From assembly GCA_031308135.1 (NCBI GenBank), contig JAHLJT010009419.1, positions 62,432,634 through 62,496,633 on the forward strand: a DNA stretch of 64,000 nt, in the 5' to 3' direction. Below the pieces are notes generated by a model. That model did no database searches and was not told the DNA's origin. It saw only the letters and a list, made by a program, of their open reading frames with translations. This DNA is from Acheta domesticus (taxonomy: Eukaryota; Arthropoda; Insecta; Orthoptera; Gryllidae). The position numbers and the translations under genes were made by a program. Positions 46,120 through 56,979 of this stretch are shown piece by piece; within the stretch, counting starts at the first letter, position 1; every line of letters starts with the position of its first letter.

Positions 46120-48060
46120 TGATCTGAGTCAATAGATGTTTTTTGGTTTACTGAACATTGGTTGCCTCATAAGGACACAAATTCCAAATTCCTAGTTTTT
46201 ACCTACAGGATCTTATTGTTAGAACGATGGAATCTAATAAGGGCCCTACTTACGGATGTTCCTGCATTTAGTAAGAAATGACATTAATTATACCTTGTCA
46301 GAATTCAAAGTATACGCAGTTGAAGATTTCGAAACAAGTCATACATCTTCTACCGCTCAAAATTACCGTACTTTGCATTTACAGACATCCAATAAAGCAA
46401 TTTTTAGATTATTTCACATTCTTAGAAGGTTTTAGAGATAATTCTGAAAAAATGAATAACCTCTCATTTAAGTCCATTGTTGTAAGTGAAATTTCAATCT
46501 CTGACTTTCTGAGCGAATACCATGAAAATGAGCAGTTTCTCAATTACTTTATTCTTTTAATTTAGAGATTACAGTGAAGTACCTACGGTACTTACAGTAC
46601 CTACAAGTAGACGCGTAAATCGCAAAAGAATTAGATGAAATTATGATTAACAAAACCACAACTACGTATGAAATAATAACAAATTATCTAGAGTACAGTG
46701 TCAACGATGCACAAATTCTTACAATTAATAACATAAACATTGACACAATAAATAATATACGCACGTGCAGAGCATTTACTAAAGTTAACATAAAATTATT
46801 TACGGACTACTAGCTGAAGGAATCATGGGACGCAGTTTATAACACGGTCGACTCAAATTAAAAATAAAGTTTATTTTTCTCAAACCTTTAATTTCACTTT
46901 AACGCGTCTTCCTTTAAAAAGAGAAAAATTAACATTTCACGGAAAAATAATATTTAGATCACACAAGGAATTAGAACATTCTGTAAAAACAAACGTATGC
47001 TTTACGTTATTTCTAAACATCATAACATATCAACTGGTTTCCACGTATACTACCGAGAATACCAAAGAATTTTAAGAAATGTAATGGTTCACGCAAAAAT
47101 AATTAAAATAATTAGGATATTATGAACGCTAATAACAAAAGTAAAGCAATGTGGGATATCGTAAAAAATCCAATCTCATCATTTCGATACCTTGTAGAGA
47201 ATGTTGTTTTAAAGGATAGTGATAGAGAAGCAAGTAATCCGGGAAAAGTTGCGAATCTCTTCAACGAACTTTTTTCGAAAATTGCGGATGATATAACGAA
47301 GGGACTAAAACCACAAAATTCAACATCATATGCTTCCCAAAAAATTTCCGATACGATGTTTATTTTCGAAACTTCTCCAAACGAAATCGTCAGAATAGTC
47401 AGTAAATTAAAAAATAAATATTCATCTGGTTTAGATGAATTTCTAGATTGTTTACTAAAAACTAGTGCGCCTGCCTTTATACATCCGTTAACTCACATTT
47501 TCAATGCTTCTTTATGCACAGGAATATTTCCAGATGTTTTCAGAACAGCAAAAATTAAGCCACTTTTTACAAAAGGGAACAAAAATTAAATTCAAAATTA
47601 TCGGTTAATTTTTCTTTTGTCAAATTTCTTAAAAATGTTAGAGGCTTTTCTATATGCGAATGAAAACTTTTCTCAGAAATAACGAAGCGTTTTCAGACCA
47701 GAACACGAATTTAGAAAATCAAAATGTACGGAAACTGCCATTTTTTCTTTTCTGAAAGATGTTTGCTTTACCAATGGACCAAATTGTAGCACCCATTGGA
47801 ATATTTTTAGATCATTCGAATGCTTTTGACGTTTTTGACCTTAACATCTTGCTCTCAAAATTGCATTCATATGGAAATTGTGGTATTGTCCTAGATTGTT
47901 TCACTTCGTACCTTTAACATCGGACTGAAAGTGTAGAAATACCGTACTGGCACGAAAGGACATTACTTATTTACCTTTCCCATTCTTTGCCAATTAATCA
48001 TGGCGTCCCGCAAGGTTCATATTCAAGGTTCATATTCAAGGTCTTCAAGGTTCGATATTT
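46120..48060 (+). pseudogene. CR1/Jockey-group LINE remnant: endonuclease and reverse transcriptase
   Basis: The endonuclease region shows WFTEHWLPHKDTNSKF (about 46140-46190) and LPLKITVLCIYRHP (46343-46390). The linker and reverse transcriptase follow as an open frame at 47122-47589: NKSKAMWDIVKN, KVANLFNELFSKIADDI, SPNEIVRIVSKLKNKYSSGLDE, PLTHIFNASLCTGIFPDVFRTAKIKPLFTKGNKN. Beyond a stop, broken frames give HEFRKSKCTETAIFSFL and end at NHGVPQG (near 47995-48015), where the sequence breaks off. The catalytic YADD region and everything after it are missing. Dead copy, internally and 3' truncated; the 3' border has a small duplication (aaggttcatattc twice). Confidence 0.8.
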
Positions 48061-48219
48061 TAAAATGAAATTAAAATAATGTCACCAAAGTAATTATTAG
48101 AATGAATACAAAGAAATATCAACAAAAGTGAAACATTGGGCACTTAAGTGTATAGAATACGCGAATAAATTAATTTTGGGTTAGATATTGCCAATATTAG
48201 AAAAACAATTTTATTTTTT

Positions 48220-48575
48220 TAATTTTTTTTTTAGTTTATTTATTTATGGTCGCTTTTTAACAGCTTGGTCATCAGCGACCTCAGTTTGTTTACATCAGAA
48301 TATTACATTACATAAGGTTACAAACATGGTATCATTTCACAATAAGCATTATATCAATATATCATTAAAAAATTTGTCTCATTATTATATTACATTAAAC
48401 AGCTTACTTATTTTAGTAGTTCCAAACTTTTTTTTACAACCTTCTTCTGATTTTAACAGAGAAATAAGCTGCCTTCTATTTTTAATGCTTTTCTGACATT
48501 ATCAAGTTCTTGACCACTCGAGAATAATGTGAGAAGTAGACATGGTAGCGCCACATTTAGGACAGGGTCAGGGTT
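48220..48575 (-). mobile_element. I-like LINE, 3' fragment on minus
   Basis: On minus the C-terminal zinc motif reads CPKCGATMSTSHIILE (48570-48520), although the last cysteine of the usual motif is replaced by tryptophan (EW). It then runs to the 3' hairpin GGTCGC...GCGACC (48287-48256) and an 'ataaataaataaa' tail. It belongs to the same group as the 19.3 and 51.6 kb copies but a different family. Confidence 0.7.
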
Positions 48576-48579
48576 AGAA

Positions 48580-50930
48580 ATTATTTAGGGTTATTTATTC
48601 GAGAAATTATTTTATATAAGTCATTGTTATGGTGACTAGTGAACTTAGATGTGCGGCAATGATCCTGGAAAAACAGTATTGGAATGACGTAGATGACAAT
48701 GAAAAACATAAGCAGCAGTGAGAGGATGAGTTGTTACAGATGAGATGTAATGAAAGCTAGTAAAAGAACGTGATATAGCTCAATCGGAATCTGATGAATG
48801 CCGCGGGCAACGAAAAACTTTTATACGTTTGTTTAATAATCTGAACGTGTTAAGTATACGCGAGTATTGATCGCGAGATGTTAACCTTTTTGAGGGTGCG
48901 CGGTGCTGTATTTGTATTTTTATTGTTCTTAAATGGAGGACGGCTATTTGACATGTCAGTGGGATTCCGTATTCTCACTTCGCACCATTCTAGACGAAAC
49001 GCGGATATCTCCGTTCCGTTTTCTTCTCCCTATCAGTCGTAAAGAAGATTTAAAAATAAAAGTTCCAACTGCAGCACTCCGTGCACCACCGCGCTCACCC
49101 TTTTAAATATTTTTTGTATTTCAAACGAATATTTTACTTATTCAGATTGTTCGTTTACATGTGTTTTTGATCACTGTAAGCAAAACCAATGGAAAGGTTT
49201 CTATTGATTCCGTTGATTCTGTTGTAGTAAAGCTGTTTTTTTTACTTTTTTCTGATATATATAGTTTTATTTTTGTTTTTCATTGCTGAAGGGCAGAAAC
49301 AATCGTAGTAATCAGGCGTGTACTTGAGTTACGGGAAACGGCTTGATGAAAACCAATTGATGCTTTTCTAAAACCCAAGGGCAGTAGACGGTTTTATTGA
49401 ATTAATTAGTCTACTTAACGATCTTCTAGTTCATTTTTTTCTTTGTTATTTTTTGCCTCATTAGGTTTCTTGAAAGAATGTGTTATTTATTCTCTATATA
49501 AAACTAGCCGCATTTTTGTGATTTATAAAATGTATTAACATGCATGTATTAAAATGCAATGAATTATTGTGAGTTTTTAATCTTCCTTGTTGAATTAAGT
49601 AATAGAAGTTTTTAGCGTGCAAAAGACTGTTTTCTGGAAGCAGCATACAATGCTCCGACGCGCAAACTTTTGTGAGTCAAATAGGCAGGACGGGTAAAGC
49701 ACGGAGCTAGCAAAATTAATCATTTAATAAAATAAGGAAACTGAAAGGAAAATCGTTTGATGGAGAGGATGACAATTGTCGTAACATACATTTAAAACTG
49801 TAAGGGTTCTCGTTGATAAGGAGGTTTGGTTTTCTTGTCATCGAAATTTTGTGCTTATTTTCTTTAATAAAAAGTTGTGTCTCTTAGCCTTAATTGCGTT
49901 TCTTCTTGAGTTTTACAAAAAATGCTAAATATAAATAACACCTTAAAATTAATTTAATAAATGCTTATATGACGTCATTAACTTATTGCTTTGCTCAAGG
50001 CTAACTACAAAATATGGTTTTCTCTTAATTTCAGGCACGAATTGCCGCAGGCACTCGTCTTTTCTTCAAGTGATAAACCCTTAAAAGTGAGGTAGAAATC
50101 AACAAAAAGGCGATAGCCATTTTTTTGTTGGAATATCAACAAATGTTTTCAGCTGTGATTGCATATAAACGCAATATTCAGGAATCGTCAAATTTATGTA
50201 CTCGGTTTCAAAAAAATTAATGATTGATTATATCGGAGAGGTGTTGTAATTGTAGGTTAAGGTGGATGGGAAATCTTCCAGCAATACCCTGCTTTAAAAT
50301 ACATGAGCAGACCTTGGTAAATGTACAATATTCAATTACAATTCAGAAACATGTTCAGCTCTGTGTTCATAGTAAATAGAAATTACATTGCATAGGATTT
50401 GAAAATTTCTAATTTTAGTAGTCTTTGAGATTAAATTCTGTAGACTATGAAATTCTATTTTTGAGTTTCGAGTTTCTATATTATGACATTTTCCCGACTG
50501 TCCCCCTTTATCTATTCTTATTTATTTTATTAATTAGACTAGCTCGATTCTATTTCTTTACGTGGACTTTATCGATTAAAAATTATTTTTCTAATATTGT
50601 AAATATTTATGTGAACACATCTTTATTGTTCTTTATCGACGCCTTATGTCCCCAATGTTACATTTCTGTTTATATTTTTCCGTATTTTCCCTTCCTTTTT
50701 ATCTTATTCCACCGAAATTTTTATTAATTTTGTATATCATGCCCGATTGTTATTTTTATCCACCTCAATATACGATATGTGTATTACGTTTCTGTTCTAA
50801 TTTATGTTCAGTACAATTTGATTTATTTTTGATTTATTAATTGTATTGTGTACAAGAATTTGGTACAATGGTCAATTATTTAATTGACTTTTCTCCAGTT
50901 AATAACAAGTTATATTACATGAATTTCAGT
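48580..50930. other. No recognised gene
   Basis: A+T-rich. The frames at 50425-50727 and 50646-50840 are Phe/Tyr/Leu/Ile-rich products of T-rich DNA with no start context or family. Confidence 0.4.
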
Positions 50931-51400
50931 TCGATAGTGCAAGACTTAACCCAATATTTCTAAAGTTAGAAAACAATATACTAAAAACATCATATATCAC
51001 AGGTTTTTGCTTATAAGAACAGTTTGCCTCTGAATCTTTTACAGACTGCACTAAGGTAAAATGTGTTTGAGTTTGGTATTTAATTTAATTACAAAGGATA
51101 CAAACTTCTGTTCCATAAATTTGCTTATTTACTATAATAAAAGTAATTAAAAATAAATGACCAGTTATTTATCAGCTAATAAGTTTTTTCAAGGATTTTT
51201 AAAAACGGCAGTGGGAGGTTACGCTACAGGAAGACCTCACATTGACTATAATCATGCTTATTTTTGTACATTGTGTGATATGTAAAACGAACGGTATTAT
51301 TCACGTCATTGTAGAGCATCATCTACACAACGTAATTGCACTGGAGTATTTGTAGTAAATAATTTTCTGCAGAATTCATAAATAAATACAATCAAAAACG
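50930..51400 (+). repeat. Dispersed repeat C, copy 3
   Basis: Ordered words 'atatatcacaggtttttgct', 'acaaaggatacaaac', 'aaacggcagtgggaggtt' match copies at 26.3 and 27.2 kb. Confidence 0.5.
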
Positions 51401-51594
51401 TTTTAAATAAAGTGGGGTTGGATGATAAGTTGAGGATAAGTCAAAGAATCGTTTGTGTAATTGTAGCACCTTTCACTAATAATACTATTCATTACAATCT
51501 TAGTTTGATTCGGATTTTAGGCTATTAGTTTCAGTGGAAATTAGTATTTTTTTACGTGCAAAATGCACTTTTTAATTTGGGTTCTTTAGAAGAA

Positions 51595-54350
51595 AGCCGA
51601 AAGGCGAAACAACATTACCTTATGTCTTTCAAGAATATAAAAATGAAGAAGAAAAAGAAGAACTTCCTGATGATTATGATGACAAATGCTCACCCCTTCA
51701 ACTAAATAATCCATAACGATGGAAGAACTTCTTACGACCATTGAATCCACCAATAATTCCTCTCCTGGTCCGGACAATATTCCGAATATCCTCATCAAAA
51801 ATCTCCCCACACTTGGAAAGGAAGTTTTACTAGATGTATATAACTGTATTTGGACGAAAAGAGTATTTCCCAAGATCTGGAAGATGGCCATAGTAGTACC
51901 TGTTGCTAAACCTGGTAAAGACCCCTCCAAATCTGATAACTACCATCCTATATCACTTACATGTAACATGTGCAAAATACTCGAGAAAATTGTCAACAAA
52001 CGTCTCAGATGGTTCCTTGATACTCAGAAAATCATAAATGATAATCAATTCGGGTTTCGATCCGGACACTCCCCAATGTCACATCTAATTAGTGTTGATA
52101 GTCAAATTCAGGAGGCATTTATGAACAATCAACACGTAATTTCTGTTATCCTGGATATAGAAAAAGCGTACGACATGGTATGAAAACGACGGATCTTGAA
52201 GATTTTGCAAATAATAGGAATAAAAGGAAATATGTATGATTTTATTAAAAACTTTTCTCTTGATCGCAGATTACAAGTTAGGATCAATGGGCAACTTTCA
52301 GATATTAAACAGATTGAAAATGGTGTACCCCAAGGATCCGTTCTAAGCGTGACTCTTGTCCTACTACGAATTAATGATATAGACAAGGGGATTCAAACAC
52401 CAGTTATTATAAGAAAATATGCGGATGACATTACTGTACTATGCAAAGGAAAATCTGTCCCATCTACTCAAAAGACCATGCAAAAAGCACTAAACACAAT
52501 TTGTGAATGGTCTTTGAGCACAGGGTTTAAAGTTTCTGCCAAGAAAACAGAATACATGTTTTTCTCAAAGATATTTGATACAGTATCTCCTAAACTCCAG
52601 CTTGGAACTCAACCCCTTCGCTTTGTTAACAAAATGAAAATTCTTGGACTACAATTTCACCCAAAATTAACGTGGAAGATCCACATACAAGAACTAATAA
52701 TGGAATGCAAGAAGAGACTTAACGTTATTAAATGCCTCTCCAACAACAACTGGGGTGCTGATAAAAACCTCCTCCTACTAACATATAAAGCTATCATTCG
52801 ATCAAAAATCGATTATGGTTCACTCTTATACCAATCTGCTAACAAAAAAGAGCTGAGGAAAATAGAATCAGTACACAATAAAGGGCTTAGAATATGCACT
52901 GGATGCTTCCATACCCCTATAGGAAGTATTCTTATTGAAGCACAAGAAACCTCATTAAACCACCGAGGGAAAACTCTCAATCTCAAGTATGCTGCTAAAG
53001 CTGCCTCGTCTACTAACCCTACAATACACAATGACATTTTTCCTCAGCTATAGAATATCTATAATAGTCACTTTCGGTATAAACCTATGTACAGTAGAAT
53101 AACCCAGCAATTTAAAGAATTAAACATTAAAAATATAAGGGCTGAGAACACAGACAATACCAAATACCACCATGGACCATAGAAAAAATGACAGAGCTAT
53201 CACTCACTGTTTATAACAATGGCAATTTAACAAACGAAGATTGGAACACACAATTTAAAGAAGTAATCCAGAAGTATAAAAACTACTCCCATTTTTATAT
53301 TAGTAACAAAAATAGTGAACAAGATACTGAAGCCATAGTATATACACCCAATGAAAAATTTAGTTTCTTACTGCATCACAACTGCAGTTCTAATAGTACT
53401 GAAAGTTATGCGTTAATGACAACACTAAAAATGATACATCAATCGGTGGACTCAAATACAATTGTATTCACAAACTCACTCTCTATAATAAAACTATACT
53501 AGAACAAAACTTCAAACTCTGAAATAGCCGTCAAGATTCAAGAACTACACCATCTTATTCAAAGGCTTGGTACAAAACTTGTTATCTTCTGGATTCCTCC
53601 TCTTCTGGATATACCACTGGCTGCACCAGGAAGTCAGATTCCAACATCACTAGTCGACCTCCAGTCAGTAAAAAATGTGCATAACATAGCACACACGACA
53701 AACGATATCTGGAAGTAATTGTATGGAAAAATGAAAACCAAGTGGAGCGAAGATTGGAAAATTAATAAGGCTAGTAGTATTCATAAGGAGATAAAAAACT
53801 TCTACAACCTGCAAACTTCAAAAAAACTGTGCTGCAAAGATCAAGTTACAATCACCAGAATTAGATCAGAACACACGAGGCTTACTCACCTCTACCTAAT
53901 AAACAAGAATACTCCCCCAATTTGTAATATTTGTAATGAACAAATAACTATAATACATATTATTCACGAATGCCCTATGTACAATCAATCCCGCCAATCA
54001 ATCTTACAGAACTTTAATTCTGACGCTTTAATTTATTCAAGCTCCCTACAAGAAAAAAAATTAAAATTTTGCAAATCAATTAATGTCAAATTGTAAAACA
54101 AACTGTAATATTGTTTTTAATCATACGTACTGTGTTAATGATCACGTGTAGTAAAATATTTCCAACCCCTGGTATAATATAAACTGTAATGCCTCACTAT
54201 TCACTGAACAAAAATGTATAATTGTAAAAAAAATGTAACCATGCTATGTAAACTTACAGAACTTTGTAAACTTAATGTATGTACCTTATTGTAAAATTAC
54301 AGAATAGTCGCTAATAACCTCGCAGTTGATGCGACTATAAATATATAACA
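51595..54350 (+). pseudogene. I-like LINE, second copy on plus, 5'-truncated, with stops
   Basis: Lacks the endonuclease. From MEELLTTI (51719) it shows SSPGPDNIPNILIKNLP, PVAKPGKDPSKSDNYHPISLTC, NQFGFRSGHS, LDIEKAYDMV, then TGA at 52181-52183 where the 19.7 kb copy has tryptophan. It continues in the same frame with ENGVPQGSVLS, KYADDITVL (catalytic YADD), KILGLQFHPKLTW and IRSKIDYGSLLY. Stops follow at 53051, 53179 and 53500. The RNase H region is visible only in part (TESYALMTTLKMI, near 53400). The end has C-X2-C-X7-H-X4-C (CNICNEQITIIHIIHEC, 53922-53972). The 3' UTR ends with the hairpin TAGTCGC...GCGACTA. Clearly the same family as the minus-strand copy, and dead. Confidence 0.9.
54306..54345 (+). 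repeat. Terminal 3' hairpin of the I-like element, second copy
   Basis: TAGTCGC and GCGACTA are separated by 'taataacctcgcagttgat'. Followed by an 'ataaatatataa' tail. Identical stem to that at 19312-19343. Confidence 0.7.
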
Positions 54351-54359
54351 CCCCTTTTT

Positions 54360-55594
54360 ATATTTATTTATAAAATCTGCCAATCCTCTCGACAACAATC
54401 GGGCGTCAGGGCGGGTGCGTCAAATATCTGCTCTTTCGAGCTTACTTGAATCTCAGGGCAGTGGGATCTTTGGGGTGTGAGAGCAATCCAAACACAGGAA
54501 CACAAAATAACAGTAACAACAAAAGTTTAATGATTCCAAAATAATAACTAATACTACTACAGACAACTCGTCACTTTTCTCTTTCAATTTTCCAAGTAAG
54601 TCATTAGCTTACATTACATCCTCTTTAAAAATCACGCAACCAAAATTTCTGCCAATTCTTAACATAATTACTGTCCCAGTAAAATTCGTAATTCTTTTAA
54701 CAAAACCAACTGATTAAATTCTGCTTGCGCTTTAACTTTATCACGTCAGCGCTCTACTAATGTTATTGTACACTCGATTTTAACTCTTTCACAACTGAAT
54801 AATAAACCGTGCTCTGTAGCGCACCTTCCTTCACACTTTGATACAATTTAACACATTTACTTTAATTCATTTACAATAGAAAACTAATAGGTAACCAGGC
54901 GTCAAAATGGCTTGTGCTTTAACACTGTAACATGAAAGTCATTTATCCTTTACATTCTATAACCTCCCCAAATAACTCCTACCGTCTTCATTCGACACGG
55001 CGCGAACTTGACCTATATTTTTCGCTAGCCCCGTTACCTCTCCTTCCTGGCGGGTAGGTGGCCTTGTCCCCAGTCGCTCGCTGTCGCGTCGCTGCCAGCG
55101 CTGGCGCTCCGCGCCGCGGCCTCGGTACTCGGCGACGCGCTGTCTTCGTTCTTCCGTCTTCCGTCTTCAACTCCCGTCGCCGTTCTTCCGTCTCCTTCTT
55201 CTTGTGGTTCCGTCCTTCTTTCTTGCGCTCCCAGCTCCGTCGTCCTTCTTCCGTCTTCTTCGTCCGCCTCGGTCCCGATTCCTCCGTCCGATATTGTACG
55301 GTGCTCGTCCGCCTTCGGATCTCGTCCGGCGCGTTCTTTTACTCACGCTCGTTGTTTCTCGCACGCCGGCGTGGGGTATAGTTTTTCGCCGCGTACTAGA
55401 TCTCTCCTCCGTTTCGGCTACAGATTTTATGGTGTAATCTGAGCGTCAATTTGTTACCAATTTCAGAGGCGACCTCTCTCACGATGCCGTTACTGCCAGA
55501 ATCTTCACAAACGTTTTAATTACTTTGCTGATGACTAGCTAGACGCCTTTGGACGTCGAATACTCCTAACTAACTTGACATTACTTCGCGTAAT
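54360..55594. other. Unassigned; G+C-rich part at 54990-55440
   Basis: If the LTR at 55615 belongs to an element running on minus, this would be its internal region. The minus frames at 55364-55167 and 55170-54988 are very Arg-rich and contain no protease, reverse transcriptase or zinc knuckle. The sequence is built of 'cgtccttctt' and 'ccgtcttc' style low-complexity words, which explains the frames. No second LTR was found. Confidence 0.35.
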
Positions 55595-55614
55595 CTTTCG
55601 GCGTCGGCCACCAA
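55595..55614 (-). other. Possible primer-binding site
   Basis: On minus, one base after the CA end of the LTR, the sequence reads TGGTGGCCGACGCCG. A TGG start right after an LTR is typical of tRNA-primed elements. The tRNA is not identified. Confidence 0.35.
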
Positions 55615-56068
55615 TGCTTCGGAGAGAAATGCTGCCTGCTCCGACCGACAAAATCTGAAGAGATGTTTCTTCCTCCACTGACGAGAGCTCAAGAGATCTT
55701 TCTTCCTCCGCTGACGAAAGCTAAAGAGATCTTTCTTCCACCACTGACGAAAGCTAAAGAGATCTTTCTTCCACCACTGACGAAAGCTAAAGAGATCTTT
55801 CTTCCACCACTGACGAAAGCTAAAAGAGAACCATCCGGTTGCGGATCCGCGTTTTATGCCCTCGGTTCGCAGGGGTAACGCGGTGCCTCCTACTCCCCTC
55901 CAGTTACTGCGTCATTTTCTCGCGACTTGTGAACGACGTTATAGGCGACAACTTCCTCATCCGCGGGCGCGCCTCTTTTGAACTGCGCCGCGCTCTCTTT
56001 CGTTCTTTTTTTTGCGTTTTATAGGGTTCTAGCACCTGTGATGAACCACATAATTCAGGTTCGTCACA
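55615..56068 (-). mobile_element. Probable LTR (about 454 bp), minus orientation
   Basis: Begins TGTGACGAACC (56068) and ends CCGAAGCA (55615), so it has TG...CA ends. It contains a TATA box (TATAAAA, 56023-56017), a second ATAAAA further on, and five 33-bp direct repeats. A possible primer-binding site follows. It sits just past the end of the third ankyrin exon. Either a solo LTR with flank or the 5' LTR of a decayed element; a partner LTR was not found in the window. Confidence 0.45.
55659..55823 (+). repeat. Five 33-bp tandem repeats
   Basis: Unit 'agagatctttcttccaccac' then 'tgacgaaagctaa', five times, the last three nearly identical. The period is a multiple of three, so it reads as a repeated peptide, but it lies in the putative LTR and the reading is not taken as coding. 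Confidence 0.9.
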
Positions 56069-56108
56069 ATATATATATATATATAATATTACATTATTCA
56101 TAAATTAA

Positions 56109-56447
56109 CTACATCCTATTTCTTAGCAGTTGCTCAATTCCTTTGCAACCTTTTGTTGAGGCGATGTCAGGAGCGGTTTTACCTACATCGTTCTTAATTG
56201 TAACGTCGGCATTTCTTTCCAGCAGCATTCGCACTACATCCACAAGACAATTTGTGGTGGCCCAAATCAGAGCGGTGTCTCTCCATTTGTTTCTGACATT
56301 GACTTCGGCACGGGCGTCTAAGAGCAAACGTCCAATGGTTTTCTGATTTGTCCATGCCATAACGATCAAAGCTGTATTCCTCTCTTTATTTGGCAAATTC
56401 ACATCTGGGTGGTACTTAAGCAGAATTTCAACAACTTCTTGTATCCT
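56109..56447 (-). pseudogene. Ankyrin gene 3, 3' part of a split exon
   Basis: From RIQEVVEILLKYHPDVN through RNTALIVMAWTNQKT, VRNKWRDTALIWATTNCLVDVVRMLLERNADVTIKND, VGKTAPDIASTKGCKGIEQLLRNRM and a stop at 56109-56111. These are three ankyrin repeats and a cap, close to the end of copy 2 (both have VRNKW-x-TALI). On its upstream side (56447) it is cut by the end of a Penelope-like element. The other half of the same repeat is at 63619-63716. It is a broken member of the same family as copy 2. Confidence 0.8.
56436..56447. repeat. Target-site duplication, left copy
   Basis: TTCTTGTATCCT, repeated exactly at 63619-63630 on the other side of the 7.17 kb insertion. On minus it reads AGGATACAAGAA, which is ankyrin coding sequence on both sides. 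Confidence 0.85.
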
Positions 56448-56573
56448 GAGAGCGTAGGCTTCCGCGGCCGGAGTCAATATTAAGTTGGCTGTCCGGGTGA
56501 CGCCGCGTCCATCGCAAAGGTGCCGACGTTTCGGTCGCCATTATGCGACCTTCCTCAAGGCGTAATGCACGGA
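56448..56573 (-). mobile_element. Penelope-like element, inverted end piece
   Basis: Reverse complement of the right-hand end at 63519-63618, plus 28 further bases (gactccggccgcggaagcct...) ending in 'gctctc' at the target duplication. The hammerhead-like core is also present here, but with a T in place of the invariant first C. Confidence 0.8.
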
Positions 56574-56592
56574 GCTTTTTTTTCAATTTTCC

Positions 56593-56615
56593 CCCCGCCA
56601 GTAACCCTGGCGGGG
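56593..56615 (-). repeat. 3' hairpin of the Jockey-type LINE
   Basis: CCCCGCCAG and CTGGCGGGG are perfectly paired, 9 bp, around a 5-base loop, 10-20 bases from the terminal A tract. Well placed to be read by the element's reverse transcriptase. Confidence 0.65.
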
Positions 56616-56979
56616 CGGGAATTTATTTCAATTAGGGGCGTACACTTTTGCTCCAGCTGTTAAGCTTATGGAGCTAGTGGGAGGGCGGTTATCTTAAATA
56701 AACTAACTAAAACTACTTAATATTAATCTTAAATCTATTGCAAGATTAGCCTCTTTGGGCCTATCCTAGATTTATACAATTATTGGAGAAATTTAAGCTA
56801 ATCATCAGTTCTTTATAATGTTCATTTTTCTTCATTTTTCTTTTTTGACATTCACACGCTCATTCATTCTTATGACTATATTTACAACTCTTTTGCACAC
56901 ACATTCTCTCGCACACTCATACTCACCGCACTTCACTATTTACACTTTATACACTTTATTATTCGCCACGGCGCCGACT

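Noticed and set aside
50425..50840. Two hydrophobic frames of 64-100 codons
   Set aside because: Phe/Tyr/Ile/Leu composition is that of T-rich DNA; no start context, no family, and not membrane-protein-like in charge pattern.
54988..55437. Arg-rich frames as a possible nucleocapsid of an LTR element
   Set aside because: Made of low-complexity 'cgtccttctt' words; no zinc knuckle, protease or polymerase motif nearby.
55663..55878. Repeat peptide EIFLPPLTKAK as a coding tandem-repeat protein
   Set aside because: The 33-bp unit keeps frame by its length alone, and it lies in a putative LTR without start context or conserved flanking protein.
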